Positions 34,554 through 43,613 of a stretch of 64,000 bases of DNA are shown one piece after another. The stretch comes from an uncultured Bacteroidaceae bacterium (lineage in GTDB: Bacteria; Bacteroidota; Bacteroidia; Bacteroidales; Bacteroidaceae). The stretch covers positions 1 to 64,000 of the forward strand of contig CAJOIE010000006.1 in the NCBI GenBank assembly GCA_905234605.1, in the 5' to 3' direction. The notes under the pieces were generated by a model that saw only the letters and a list, made by a program, of their open reading frames with translations, did not search any database and was not told where the DNA came from. Positions within the stretch are counted from its first letter, which is position 1. Every line of letters begins with the position of its first letter. The translations under genes were made by a program, and so were the position numbers.

Positions 34554-35475
34554 TGCGCAGTTGGGAGTTGCGGCTGATGAGTTCGCCGAGGAAGCCTGCC
34601 ACGAACAGCTGTGTGCCGAGCAACATCATGGTCAGGGCAATGAAGAAGTAGGGCGAGTCGGTGACGAGGCGGTAGGCGTGGCCCGACGCCATGGCGTAGA
34701 GCTTCATGGCACCCACGGCAATGGTGGCCGCCAGGCCGAGCATGAACATCACGCTGCCCCACAGGCCGAACACGTGCATGGGCTGCTTGCCGAAGCGGCT
34801 GAGGAACCACAGTGTGAGCAGGTCCAGATAGCCGTTGACGAAGCGGTCGAGCCCGAACTTGGTCTTGCCGTACTTGCGTGCCTGGTGGTGGACTACCTTC
34901 TCGCCGATGCGTGTAAAGCCGGCGTTCTTGGCAAGGTAGGGGATGTAGCGGTGCATCTCGCCGTATACCTCGATGTTCTTCACTACATCGCGGCGGTAGG
35001 CTTTCAGCCCGCAGTTGAAGTCGTGCAGGTTGTGTATGCCGCTCACGCAGCGGGCCGTAGCGTTGAAGAGTTTGGTGGGAATGGTCTTCGACATCGGGTC
35101 GTAGCGCTTCTGCTTGTAGCCCGACACGAGGTCGTAACCGTCTTCCACCACCATGCGGCGCAGCTCGGGTATCTCGTCGGGCGAGTCCTGCAGGTCGGCA
35201 TCCATGGTGATGACCACGTCGCCCACGGCGCGGTGGAAGCCGCAGTACAGGGCCGGACTCTTGCCGTAGTTGCGGCGGAAGCGTATGCCCTTGGCTTCCT
35301 TGTGCTCGTGTGCCAGCTGTTCTATCACCTGCCATGAGGTGTCGGTGGAGCCGTCGTTGACGTAGATGACCTCGTAGGAGAAGCCGTTGGCATCCATCAC
35401 ACGCTTAATCCATGCGTGCAGCTCGGGCAGCGACTCGGCTTCGTTGTATAGTGGAACGATTACTGATATGTCCAT
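34525..35475 (-). CDS. GT2 glycosyltransferase, polyprenyl-phosphate sugar transferase type
   Basis: A 316-aa enzyme of the DPM/GtrB group. The GT-A domain starts MDISVIVPLYNEAESLPELH and has NDGSTDTSW, RRNYGKSPALYCGFHRAVGD, MDADLQDSPDEIPELRRM and the PTKLFNATARCVSG region. Two C-terminal TM helices (about 230-255 and 275-300) anchor it to the inner membrane. Such enzymes load a sugar onto undecaprenyl phosphate for envelope glycan modification. A TACTTTTG -7 box at 35483-35490 lies only about 10 bases before the ATG, suggesting a very short leader. Downstream overlap couples it to the DUF6452/DUF6048 pair. Confidence 0.88.
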   Translation of the reverse strand: MDISVIVPLYNEAESLPELHAWIKRVMDANGFSYEVIYVNDGSTDTSWQVIEQLAHEHKEAKGIRFRRNYGKSPALYCGFHRAVGDVVITMDADLQDSPDEIPELRRMVVEDGYDLVSGYKQKRYDPMSKTIPTKLFNATARCVSGIHNLHDFNCGLKAYRRDVVKNIEVYGEMHRYIPYLAKNAGFTRIGEKVVHHQARKYGKTKFGLDRFVNGYLDLLTLWFLSRFGKQPMHVFGLWGSVMFMLGLAATIAVGAMKLYAMASGHAYRLVTDSPYFFIALTMMLLGTQLFVAGFLGELISRNSQLRNDYQIAEEI

Positions 35476-35530
35476 GATGTGGCAAAAGTAGTCACATTTT
35501 TGTTATCCGGCGAGTGTGCTTATCACTAAT

Positions 35531-38500
35531 TTAGTGTTGCACGCGTTGCTGGCGGTGGCGGAAGAAGTCGGGCAGGTTGTGGAAGTCGCGCCGCACCTGC
35601 ACGCCTATGCCTTGTGTGGTGAGTGCCGATTTGGTGAAATAGCGGTCGTTGGTCTCGCTGTATGCCTTGAGGCTCAGGCCTCCGGATGGTGTGAGGTACC
35701 ATTGCACGTCGAAGTCGCCGATGAAGTTGTTGTTGGCTATGGGTGTATCACGGTAGCCGAATGTGCCGTTGATGAGCAGGCGGTTGTTGAGGAGGCGGCC
35801 GGAGAGCATGCCTTCCACGTCGACGTTGCTCCAGCCGGCCTGGCCTGTGGTCAGGTTGGTGCCGAAGCTCCAGTTGTTGCTGCCTATGGCATTGGTGAGC
35901 AGGTCGTTGAGCTGTCCGGAGAGGGTGGATGAGAGCAGGCCGTTCATGGCTGTGCCTGTCTGGCTCTGTTCGGCGGCATACTCGTAGGTGTAGAAGCGGC
36001 CTATACCTAATAGGTATATCACTTGCATGTTGCGTTCCTCCTCGGTGGAGATTAGTGAGCGCACCATCTGCTTCTCGTCCTCGTTCACGTTGGGCAGGTC
36101 GAAGTCGAATGCCACCTGCGGTGCCGATGCCTGCCCCGTGATGTCCATCAGGCAGTTGACACGCACGTTGGAGCTGGAGAAGTTGGCTCCCGTGGCCAGC
36201 TCGTTGAGCGACACCGACGGCAGGGTGTATATGGCCCGGAGGTTGAGGTCGGCATTCATCGGTGTGCCTCCGAACACGATTGTGCCTCCGCGCTCGAACT
36301 GGAAGTCCTTGCGTATCACGTCCTGGAGCGAGAGTCGGTATGAGCCGTGGTCCACGCGGTATGTGCCGTACATCTGGAAGCGTCCCTTGTTGTAGTATGT
36401 GGCCCGCAGGTGCCCGTCGCCGTGCAGTGTGATGTAGTCGTCTGAGCGTGCGTCCATGAGCAGGCGTATGGTGGCGGCCTGAGTCATGTCGATGTCGAAG
36501 TTGAGGTGCAGGTCGGTGCGTTGATCCTCGTCGTGGGCAGTGCTTGAGGCGGCTTTGTCTGTTTTGCCGTCGTCGGCATTGCGGCGCGGGGTGAAGGTGA
36601 TGAAGGCGGCATCTGTCAGTGTCTCGGGCGACGTGGCGTTGTAGGTGAATGTTGAGCCAGCCGCGGGCGAGCCTGTCAGGTCGATGTTGACAGAGCCTGG
36701 CTGGCCTGCTATGTGCACATTGCCACGGGCGAGGATGGTGCCGCAGAACACCTCGTCGCCGAAGTCGCGGAAGTCGTAGCCCAGCACGTCGTCGGCAGTG
36801 ATGTCGAAGTCGTAGCGTATGTTCTTGAAGTGTTCCCATTGCACCTCGCCCGCCATGGTCGCCGTGTGTCCTTGGCGTGAGGGTCTGTGGTGGGCGTCGC
36901 ACAGGGTGAGGCCGCTTGTGTAGAGGCGTCCGGGGCGCAGGTGTATGCTGTCGCCGCTGTTGGCATGGTAGCGGTGTCCGAGATAGTCGAGCGAAGCACT
37001 CAGCGTGTCGAGCATGAGGTCGCCCTCGAGGTCGATGGCTGCAAATGGGCCATACACGCGGGCGTGGCCTGAGGCATTGCCTTCGAGGTCGGTCATGAAC
37101 GAGTGCGTGAAGGAGTTGAGGAAGGAGATGTCGAGGTGTCGGGCGGCTATGTCGAGGTCGAGGCCTCGCCCGGGTGCACGTCCGGGTTTGATGATGCCCA
37201 GCACGCGGCTCGTGGCGTGCGACCGTGGCTCGGTGATGTAGGCATCGAGGTCGATGGCGCGCTCGCCTTGCCGTCCGAAGCCGCCTGTGATGTTGAGCTC
37301 ACTCAGCGACCCTCCGTTGATGCTGAAGTCGGGCACACGGAGTTGCGCGTCTACGGCGGGACTGCCTGCCAGCCTGTATGCCGCCACGTGCCCTGTGGCA
37401 TGTCCGGCGAACTCCAGGTCGTGGAAGTTGAGCATGCCGAACACATACTGAAGGTTGATGCCGTGCAGGTCGGCGTGGAGGGTGTCGGTGTCGGCGTCGG
37501 AGATGCGTCCGCTCACGTCGAGCGACCGCCCCATCTGGGCAGCGTGCAGGGAGTAGATGTCCAGCACTCCGTCGTGCAGCGTGAGGGTCGATGTCTGCAC
37601 GTGCCACGCCGTGTCCTGCACGACCACTTGCGAGGGGTGTACCACGATGTTGGCTCCGAGGCGGTCGGCCTCGGAGCGGAAGATGTTGGCTGTTGTGCTC
37701 ACTTCGCCGCGCATGGCGGGCTGTTGGTGGTTGTCCCAGATGATGCTCGTCGCAAGCTCGTCGGCGTGGCCCTCGCTGCTTACGTTGATGGCCACGGGAC
37801 CTGATTTCACCATGCGTTGCAGCGACAGCGATGCCGTCACGTCGTCGCTCAGGCCGATGAGTGACAGCGACACTTGGCGGAGGTCGTTGCCGCCTATGCT
37901 GGCGCGTGGCAGTGACGACGACACGGCCACCACGCCCTGACGGTTGTCTAAGCGGCCGTGCAGGTGGGCGTCGTCGCCGAGTTCGATGCCGATGCCGGCG
38001 AGTGAGAGCAGCGCATTGGCAGAGGGGCTGAGTCGTATGTCGACCACCACGTCCTGTGCCTCGTGCTCACGGCTTCCGGCAAGGGCATGCGCAGGCATGA
38101 TGGATGGCAGTGCCCTGGCGAGTGCGTCCATGCCTGCCTGTTGCAGTCCTGACAGGGTGAAGCGGCCGTCAGCGTGGGCACTAATGCCGTCGCCCTCGAT
38201 GCTGATGTGGCGCTGCATGCCGGCATTGCCGCTGGCGATGTCAACCACGAGGCTGTCGAGGTGCAGGTGTGTGCTGTCGGCTGCGTAGACTATGTCGCGC
38301 AGGGCCACATGCCCGTCGTATTGTTCCCACAGCGGTGCGCCGGTGTGTGCCGCGGCCGACGGGTGCACCTCGCCTGTCATGGTGCCGCTTATGGCGGGGT
38401 CGTCGACGGTGATGGCGGCCGTGAGCGAGGCTGGTGCATAGCTCACCCGGGCGTCGGCTGCCGCTATGTGGCGGTTCATCACCGTCAGGCCGGTGGAGTG

Positions 38501-39886
38501 CACGGTGGCCGTTGCCGAGCGTGCGGCAAGGTGTCCTTCGATGTCGGCATCGAGCGTGATGCGGCTCAGGGGTGATGCCTCGCCGGCGATGGCTGCGATA
38601 TTGAGGCCGTTGCCCCGCACGCTGGCCGTGAAGCTGTCGCTGTCTGTGAGTGTTCCGGCTGCCGTGAGTGAGCCTGCCTCGCTGTCGAGCGAAAGGGTGG
38701 CCTGCTGTGTGGTGCCGTTGCCGGACATGGCGGCTGTCGCGGTCAGAGCCCCTGCCTGCTGCATGATGGGTTTCAGCGCATTTGCCGTTGAGCTCGTGGC
38801 AGGAAGCTCTGCGAGCCACTGCAACACCTCGTCGGTGAATGCAGGCTGTAGTTGGAGCGAAGATATTTCCACTGAGCGCAACGAGGTGAGTGTCACGACG
38901 CTGTCTGCCAGTAGTTCGACTGCTGCTGCAAGTGCCATGCCGCTGCTGCTGCCTGCTGTGGCAGATGCTGTCAGCAGCCCGTCGTGCAGCGTGGCACCGG
39001 CTGAGAGGGCGATGGGTGCGTGCCATGTGGCAAGGGGCGGATAGAGTGCTGCCAGGTCGGGCAGATGGAGATTGGCGTCGACCTTGGCTTCGGCACTGAT
39101 GTCTGAGTCACCGGCCGGACCGGGCAGCAGCAGCGACGCTGTGGGCATGGCTATGGTGGAGTGGGGCAGCAGTAGCACCACGTCGGACATGGCGAGCTGT
39201 GTGCCCGCGCGCTCAATGTGCATGCTGCCGTCGGTGAGGGCGAGGCCGCATGCTTTCTCGCATAGCGAGAGGCGGCTGATGTCGATGCTGAGTGTGCTGT
39301 CTGTGAGGTTGCCAAGATGTGCACGCAGCGACAGGCTGTCGAGGCAGAAGTGTTCGGGCGTGAACCTCGTCGTTGCCACTCCTGTGCCAATGTGGTGCGA
39401 CAGACGGCCGCGGCGTATGAGTATGCTCTCGATGGCCACGTCGGTGGCCGACGGCCCGTCGCCGCTGCCCTGTAGCCTGTCCACTATGTGCTGGAAATTG
39501 TAGGGCGCGGAGGCTGAGTCGCGGCGCAGGCGTATGTCGTAGCCGAAGAGCTGCACGTAGGGCAGCCGCACGCGGCCGCGGGTGAGTTCCACCAGGTCCA
39601 CCTTGCCGCTCAGGCGTGCCGCAGCGAGCAGCGTGTCGCCATGCTGGTCGCGCACGAGCACGTCGGTGGCCACGATGCTGTTGGCCGGTCCTATGCGCGC
39701 CGCGCCGATGCTGACGTCGCTGCCGAGCAGGTCAGTGAGCCACGCGGAGAGGCTGCGTGCCGTCCAGCGCTGGCATGCCGGCAGCGTGGTGACCACGAAC
39801 AGGGCCACATAGAACGCCACGGCAATGAGCACGACGGTGCGCAGCGTGGCGTAGGTGAAGCGTAGTATGGAACGTGTGCGTGGCAA
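35531..39886 (-). CDS. tamB: TamB-like (DUF490) translocation/assembly module protein
   Basis: About 1451 aa; inner-membrane-anchored, periplasm-spanning beta-groove protein of the AsmA/TamB group, implicated in outer-membrane lipid or protein homeostasis. One N-terminal TM helix (TLRTVVLIAVAFYVALFVV), long repetitive beta-helix body, and the conserved TamB C-terminal domain (YGTYRVDHGSYRLSLQDVIR; GGTIVFGGTPMNADLNLRAI; SLISTEEERNMQVIYLLGIG). It ends in QQRVQH. The start is uncertain: no ATG occurs between the promoter (40084-40115) and the TM helix in this frame. TTG at 39886 (PRTRSILRF...) is the best choice; GTG further upstream is possible. It lacks an adjacent BamA/TamA gene. Confidence 0.85.
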   Translation of the reverse strand: MPRTRSILRFTYATLRTVVLIAVAFYVALFVVTTLPACQRWTARSLSAWLTDLLGSDVSIGAARIGPANSIVATDVLVRDQHGDTLLAAARLSGKVDLVELTRGRVRLPYVQLFGYDIRLRRDSASAPYNFQHIVDRLQGSGDGPSATDVAIESILIRRGRLSHHIGTGVATTRFTPEHFCLDSLSLRAHLGNLTDSTLSIDISRLSLCEKACGLALTDGSMHIERAGTQLAMSDVVLLLPHSTIAMPTASLLLPGPAGDSDISAEAKVDANLHLPDLAALYPPLATWHAPIALSAGATLHDGLLTASATAGSSSGMALAAAVELLADSVVTLTSLRSVEISSLQLQPAFTDEVLQWLAELPATSSTANALKPIMQQAGALTATAAMSGNGTTQQATLSLDSEAGSLTAAGTLTDSDSFTASVRGNGLNIAAIAGEASPLSRITLDADIEGHLAARSATATVHSTGLTVMNRHIAAADARVSYAPASLTAAITVDDPAISGTMTGEVHPSAAAHTGAPLWEQYDGHVALRDIVYAADSTHLHLDSLVVDIASGNAGMQRHISIEGDGISAHADGRFTLSGLQQAGMDALARALPSIMPAHALAGSREHEAQDVVVDIRLSPSANALLSLAGIGIELGDDAHLHGRLDNRQGVVAVSSSLPRASIGGNDLRQVSLSLIGLSDDVTASLSLQRMVKSGPVAINVSSEGHADELATSIIWDNHQQPAMRGEVSTTANIFRSEADRLGANIVVHPSQVVVQDTAWHVQTSTLTLHDGVLDIYSLHAAQMGRSLDVSGRISDADTDTLHADLHGINLQYVFGMLNFHDLEFAGHATGHVAAYRLAGSPAVDAQLRVPDFSINGGSLSELNITGGFGRQGERAIDLDAYITEPRSHATSRVLGIIKPGRAPGRGLDLDIAARHLDISFLNSFTHSFMTDLEGNASGHARVYGPFAAIDLEGDLMLDTLSASLDYLGHRYHANSGDSIHLRPGRLYTSGLTLCDAHHRPSRQGHTATMAGEVQWEHFKNIRYDFDITADDVLGYDFRDFGDEVFCGTILARGNVHIAGQPGSVNIDLTGSPAAGSTFTYNATSPETLTDAAFITFTPRRNADDGKTDKAASSTAHDEDQRTDLHLNFDIDMTQAATIRLLMDARSDDYITLHGDGHLRATYYNKGRFQMYGTYRVDHGSYRLSLQDVIRKDFQFERGGTIVFGGTPMNADLNLRAIYTLPSVSLNELATGANFSSSNVRVNCLMDITGQASAPQVAFDFDLPNVNEDEKQMVRSLISTEEERNMQVIYLLGIGRFYTYEYAAEQSQTGTAMNGLLSSTLSGQLNDLLTNAIGSNNWSFGTNLTTGQAGWSNVDVEGMLSGRLLNNRLLINGTFGYRDTPIANNNFIGDFDVQWYLTPSGGLSLKAYSETNDRYFTKSALTTQGIGVQVRRDFHNLPDFFRHRQQRVQH

Positions 39887-39951
39887 GGCTATGCAGTGCG
39901 GATGGCGGATATTGTCTGTCGGGGGTGCGGGCGGCAACCCTGAGGTCGGAG

Positions 39952-40040
39952 CCCTGCATGGTGTTGCCGTGCACCCTGCATGCTGATGGCGCGGCACCCT
40001 GCATGGTGATGCGCGTCGCCCTGCATGGTGTTTGTGCGGC
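39952..40040. repeat. Four phased CCCTGCATG direct repeats, spacing 22/23/22 bp
   Basis: CCCTGCATG starts at 39952, 39974, 39997 and 40019. The whole unit is loosely conserved (CCCTGCATGGTGaTGcCG...). The repeats sit in the predicted 5' leader of the TamB-like gene, between the divergent tamB and nqrA promoters. The 336-bp gap has no other gene. Confidence 0.75.
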
Positions 40041-40083
40041 TGGCGCACAAGCTTCTGTGCAACCCCCTTGCAGCTTCCATGAG

Positions 40084-40115
40084 CAAAAGTAGGCTTTTTC
40101 TCCCGCGGTGGCAAA
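40084..40115 (-). promoter_or_regulatory. Promoter of the TamB-like gene
   Basis: Minus strand: TTTG (40112-40115), 20 bases, TACTTTTG (40084-40091), a full match to the Bacteroidetes consensus. Predicted start near 40078 rules out the ATG at 40114 as the TamB start and gives a leader of about 190 bases. Confidence 0.75.
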
Positions 40116-40158
40116 ATCTTTTCCGCCTATTTGCTGAAGAAGTTAGCGCGGAAAGAGC

Positions 40159-40166
40159 TAAATTTG
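40159..40166 (+). promoter_or_regulatory. -7 box of the nqr operon
   Basis: TAAATTTG fits TAnnTTTG, about 55 bases before the nqrA ATG. A TTTG at 40130-40133 is 25 bases upstream, longer than the usual 19-21, so the -33 assignment is weak. Confidence 0.5.
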
Positions 40167-40222
40167 CGCGGTTTAACCTATATGCAAATCATCAACCCAC
40201 ATTTTTACAATCCTTTTACGAT

Positions 40223-41551
40223 ATGGCAAATGTAATCAAGTTACGCAAAGGCCTTGATGTGAACCTTCAGGGCAAGGCACGCTTGGCTGCTGAGTCGCTG
40301 CCTGTGGCGGGCGAGTATGCACTCGTGCCCGACGCCTTCTGCGGCATGAAGCCCAAAGTGGTTGTGCGTGAGGGCGACACGGTGCGCGTCGGCGACGCTC
40401 TCTTTGTCGACAAGGCACATCCCGAGGTGGCTTTCGTCTCCCCCGTGAGCGGCAAGGTGTCGCTCGTGGAGCGCGGTGAGCGCCGCAAGGTGCTCAGCGT
40501 GCGTGTGGCTGCCGACGGCAAGCAAGACGCCAAGGTCTTCTCTGAGAAGGACCCGCTGAAGCTGCTCACGGAGAGCGGACTCTTCGCCTTCTTCCGCCAG
40601 CGCCCCTACGACGTAGTGGCCAACCCCGACGACAAGCCCAAGGCTGTCTTCGTCACGGCATTCAACTCCATGCCACTGGCACAGGACTTTGAGTTCGCCC
40701 TCAAGGGGCAGGAGAAGGAGTTCCAGGCAGGCCTGACACTGCTCTCCAAGATTGCCACCGTGCACCTCGGCATCAGCTCCAGGCAGACAGCCCCTGCGCT
40801 CACTGCCGCCAAGGACGCCGTGGTCACCGTCTACGACGGTCCGGCCCCCGCCGGCAACGTGGGCGTGCACATCAACCATGTCAGTCCCGTCAACAAGGGC
40901 GAGGTGGTATGGACACTCGCCGGCGAGGAAGTAATCTTCATTGGCCGTCTTGCGCTGACAGGTCGCGTGGACCTCACACGCACCATAGCCGTGGCCGGCT
41001 CCGAGGTGCGCGAGCCACGCTACGTGCGTGCCCTCGTGGGCCAGAGCATCGATGCCATACTCAAGGGACAGACCGACGCACAGAAGAGCCTGCGCATCAT
41101 CAGCGGCAACCCCATGGTAGGCACAAAGGTAGGGCGCGACGGCTTCCTCCTCGCACACTCCACCGAGGTTACCGTCATCCCCGAGGGCGACGACGTGCAC
41201 GAGATGCTCGGATGGATAGCTCCACGCCTCAAGGAGTTCTCCACCAGCCGCAGCTACTTCTCGTGGCTCCGTCCCAAGAAGACCGAATACAACCTCGACG
41301 CACGCATCAAGGGCGGAGAGCGCCACATGATAATGTCGGGCGAATATGACCGCGTCTTCCCCATGGACATCTACGCGGGCTACCTCGTGAAGGCCATCAT
41401 TGCCGGCGACATCGACCGTCAGGAAGCTCTCGGCATCTACGAGGTGGCTCCCGAGGACTTTGCCATCGCCGAGTTCGTGGACAGCTCCAAGCTCGAGCTG
41501 CAGCGCATAGTGCGCGAGGGCCTGGACATACTGAGAAAGGAGAACGCATAA
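40223..41551 (+). CDS. nqrA: Na+-NQR subunit A
   Basis: A 442-aa cytoplasmic-face subunit of the Na+-translocating NADH:quinone oxidoreductase. The start at MANVIKLRKGLDVNLQGKAR is the conserved family N-terminus, so the longer frame upstream was rejected. Family motifs: YALVPDAFCGMKPKVVVREG, SPVSGKVSLVERGERRKVLS, EPRYVRALVGQSIDAIL. NqrA contributes to the quinone site and carries no bound cofactor. First gene of nqrABCDEF; nqrB starts 18 bases downstream. Confidence 0.96.
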   Translation: MANVIKLRKGLDVNLQGKARLAAESLPVAGEYALVPDAFCGMKPKVVVREGDTVRVGDALFVDKAHPEVAFVSPVSGKVSLVERGERRKVLSVRVAADGKQDAKVFSEKDPLKLLTESGLFAFFRQRPYDVVANPDDKPKAVFVTAFNSMPLAQDFEFALKGQEKEFQAGLTLLSKIATVHLGISSRQTAPALTAAKDAVVTVYDGPAPAGNVGVHINHVSPVNKGEVVWTLAGEEVIFIGRLALTGRVDLTRTIAVAGSEVREPRYVRALVGQSIDAILKGQTDAQKSLRIISGNPMVGTKVGRDGFLLAHSTEVTVIPEGDDVHEMLGWIAPRLKEFSTSRSYFSWLRPKKTEYNLDARIKGGERHMIMSGEYDRVFPMDIYAGYLVKAIIAGDIDRQEALGIYEVAPEDFAIAEFVDSSKLELQRIVREGLDILRKENA

Positions 41552-41569
41552 ACAAGGACGATTTCATAT

Positions 41570-42739
41570 ATGAATACGCTAAGACAATTCTTCGACAAGA
41601 TAAAGCCGAACTTTGAGGAGGGTGGCAAGCTCCATGCCTTCCGGTCGCTTTACGATGGCTTCGAGACATTTGCCTTCGTGCCCAACACCACAGCCAACCG
41701 TATGGGCACCCACGTGCACGATGCCATCGACAGCAAGCGCATAATGAGCCTCGTGGTCATAGCGCTTGTGCCTGCACTGCTCTTCGGCATGTACAACGTG
41801 GGCTATCAGAATGCCCTCGCTGCCGGACAACTCGACAACGCCACCTTCTGGGGCATGTTCTGCTACGGACTGCTGGCCGTGCTGCCCAAGCTCATCGTGA
41901 GCTACGTGGTGGGCCTCGGCATAGAGTTCACCGTGGCACAGTGGAAGAACGAGGAAATACAGGAGGGCTTCCTCGTGAGCGGCATCATCATACCCATGAT
42001 AGTGCCCGTGAACACACCCCTCTGGATGCTGGCCATAGCCGTGGCATTCTCCGTCATCTTCGCCAAGGAGATATTCGGCGGCACGGGCATGAACATCTTC
42101 AATGTGGCTCTCATCACGCGCGCGTTCCTCTTCTTTTCTTATCCTTCCAGCATGACTGGCGACGACAGCGTGTGGGTGGCACAGAGCCCCATCTGGGGCC
42201 TTGGCTATGCCGTGCCCGACACCTTCTCTGCCGCCACGCCCCTCGGTGAGATAGCAGCCGGAGCCACCGCGCTCTCCACCAGCTTCTGCGACCAGGTGGT
42301 GGGACTCATACCAGGCTCCATCGGTGAGACCTCGGTCGTCGCCATAGCCCTCGGCGCACTGCTGCTGCTCTACACCGGCGTGGCCTCGTGGAAGACCATG
42401 CTGAGCGTGTTCGTGGGCGGAGCCTGCACAGGATGGCTCTACAACGCCCTCGGCCTCTCGCCACTCGATGCCTGTCAGCACGTCGTGCTCGGCGGCTTCT
42501 GCTTCGGTGCCGTGTTCATGGCCACCGACCCTGTCACCAGCGCACGCACCGAAGGCGGCAAGTGGATATATGGCTTCCTGATAGGTTTCGTGGCAGTGAC
42601 CGTGCGTGTGCTCAACCCAGGCTACCCCGAGGGCATGATGCTCGCCATCCTGCTCTTGAACCTCTTCGCACCGCTGATTGACTACTGCTTCGTCAGCCGC
42701 AACATCAGCCGTCGTGCTAAACGTGCAACCTCTAAATAA
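41570..42739 (+). CDS. nqrB: Na+-NQR subunit B
   Basis: A 389-aa integral membrane subunit with about ten TM helices (e.g. IMSLVVIALVPALLFGMYNV; LWMLAIAVAFSVIFAKEIFG). It forms much of the Na+ channel and binds riboflavin and a covalent FMN; the FMN threonine is probably Thr223 in the SAATPL motif (220-225; SGATxL in other species). TGMNIFNVALITRAFLFFSY is the conserved RnfD/NqrB core. nqrC starts 11 bases later. Confidence 0.96.
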   Translation: MNTLRQFFDKIKPNFEEGGKLHAFRSLYDGFETFAFVPNTTANRMGTHVHDAIDSKRIMSLVVIALVPALLFGMYNVGYQNALAAGQLDNATFWGMFCYGLLAVLPKLIVSYVVGLGIEFTVAQWKNEEIQEGFLVSGIIIPMIVPVNTPLWMLAIAVAFSVIFAKEIFGGTGMNIFNVALITRAFLFFSYPSSMTGDDSVWVAQSPIWGLGYAVPDTFSAATPLGEIAAGATALSTSFCDQVVGLIPGSIGETSVVAIALGALLLLYTGVASWKTMLSVFVGGACTGWLYNALGLSPLDACQHVVLGGFCFGAVFMATDPVTSARTEGGKWIYGFLIGFVAVTVRVLNPGYPEGMMLAILLLNLFAPLIDYCFVSRNISRRAKRATSK

Positions 42740-42750
42740 CCCCGAAGACC

Positions 42751-43578
42751 ATGGCAAAGATAAATACAAACAGCAATGTCTATACCATCTGCTATGCAGC
42801 AGTCTTGGTGGTGCTCGTAGCCTTCCTGTTGGCCTTCGTCAGCAGTGCGCTCAAGCCTGCGCAGGATGCCAACGTGGCTATCGACAAGAAGTCGCAGATA
42901 CTTGCTTCACTGAATGTCCGCGGCCTGGCCAAGAGCGAGGTGGAAGCCAAGTACGACGAACTCATAGAGGAGACATGTGTGCTCACTCCCGACGGCCAGA
43001 TGATTGAAGGTGCCGATGCCTTCGGCGTGGAGACAAAGGAGATAGGCCAGAAATTCCCCATCTATCAAGCCACCACGGCCGCCGGCGACGAGGCCTTCGT
43101 GCTGCCGCTCAAAGGACGTGGCCTCTGGGGCGGCCTCTGGGGCTATGTAGCCGTCACGCCCGACTTCAAGCAGGTGCTTGGAGCCTACTTCGACCATGAG
43201 AGCGAGACAGCCGGTCTGGGTGCACTCATCAAGGAGCCCAAGTTCCAGGAGCAGTTCATCGGTCGCCCCGTCTTCGGCAGCGAAGAGCTGCAAGTGGCTC
43301 TCACTGTGGTGAAGAAGGGCACGGCAACAGCCCAGACCGAGGTGGACGGCGTCACGGGAGCCACGCTGACATCGAAAGGCGTGGGCGAGATGGTCACTGC
43401 CGGCATACAGCAATATGTGGATGCCTTCAGCGCATATCTCGACGGGATGTTCGGTGGACAGGAGCCTGAGTGTGGCAAGCGCCAGCAGGGCTGCAACGGA
43501 TGCCCCGAGGCAGACCGTGCACGCTGTCAGGACGGCCAGGACTGCAACCGTCCGTGCTGCCAGAACGAAGCTGAATAA
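42751..43578 (+). CDS. nqrC: Na+-NQR subunit C with a Cys-rich C-terminal tail
   Basis: A 275-aa subunit with one N-terminal TM helix (YTICYAAVLVVLVAFLLAFV) and a periplasmic-side FMN domain. The covalent FMN site is TGATLT (202-207, flavinylated Thr207), a substrate of ApbE, which is not in this window. GRGLWGGLWGYVAVTPD and SETAGLGALI are family motifs. Unusual: after about residue 235, where NqrC normally ends, about 40 more residues carry seven Cys (241, 248, 251, 259, 265, 269, 270) in a hydrophilic tail. The reading frame is clean up to TAA, with no sign of frameshift. Confidence 0.94.
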   Translation: MAKINTNSNVYTICYAAVLVVLVAFLLAFVSSALKPAQDANVAIDKKSQILASLNVRGLAKSEVEAKYDELIEETCVLTPDGQMIEGADAFGVETKEIGQKFPIYQATTAAGDEAFVLPLKGRGLWGGLWGYVAVTPDFKQVLGAYFDHESETAGLGALIKEPKFQEQFIGRPVFGSEELQVALTVVKKGTATAQTEVDGVTGATLTSKGVGEMVTAGIQQYVDAFSAYLDGMFGGQEPECGKRQQGCNGCPEADRARCQDGQDCNRPCCQNEAE

Positions 43579-43613
43579 CAGTAAATAGCAAACAGTCAAA
43601 TAAGTAAATAGAT

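Noticed and set aside
39952..40027. Repeats near tamB as a CRISPR array
   Set aside because: The core is only 9 bp and spacing 22 bp, the intervening sequence is itself similar between units, and no cas gene is present.
39887..40114. TamB-like gene starting at the ATG 40114
   Set aside because: The promoter (-7 box 40084-40091) lies downstream of that ATG, so it would not be in the mRNA; the extra residues simply translate the CCCTGCATG repeats.
40025..40222. Longer NqrA start upstream of 40223
   Set aside because: The extra 66 residues cross the promoter and have no NqrA homology, and MANVIKLRKGLD is the family start.
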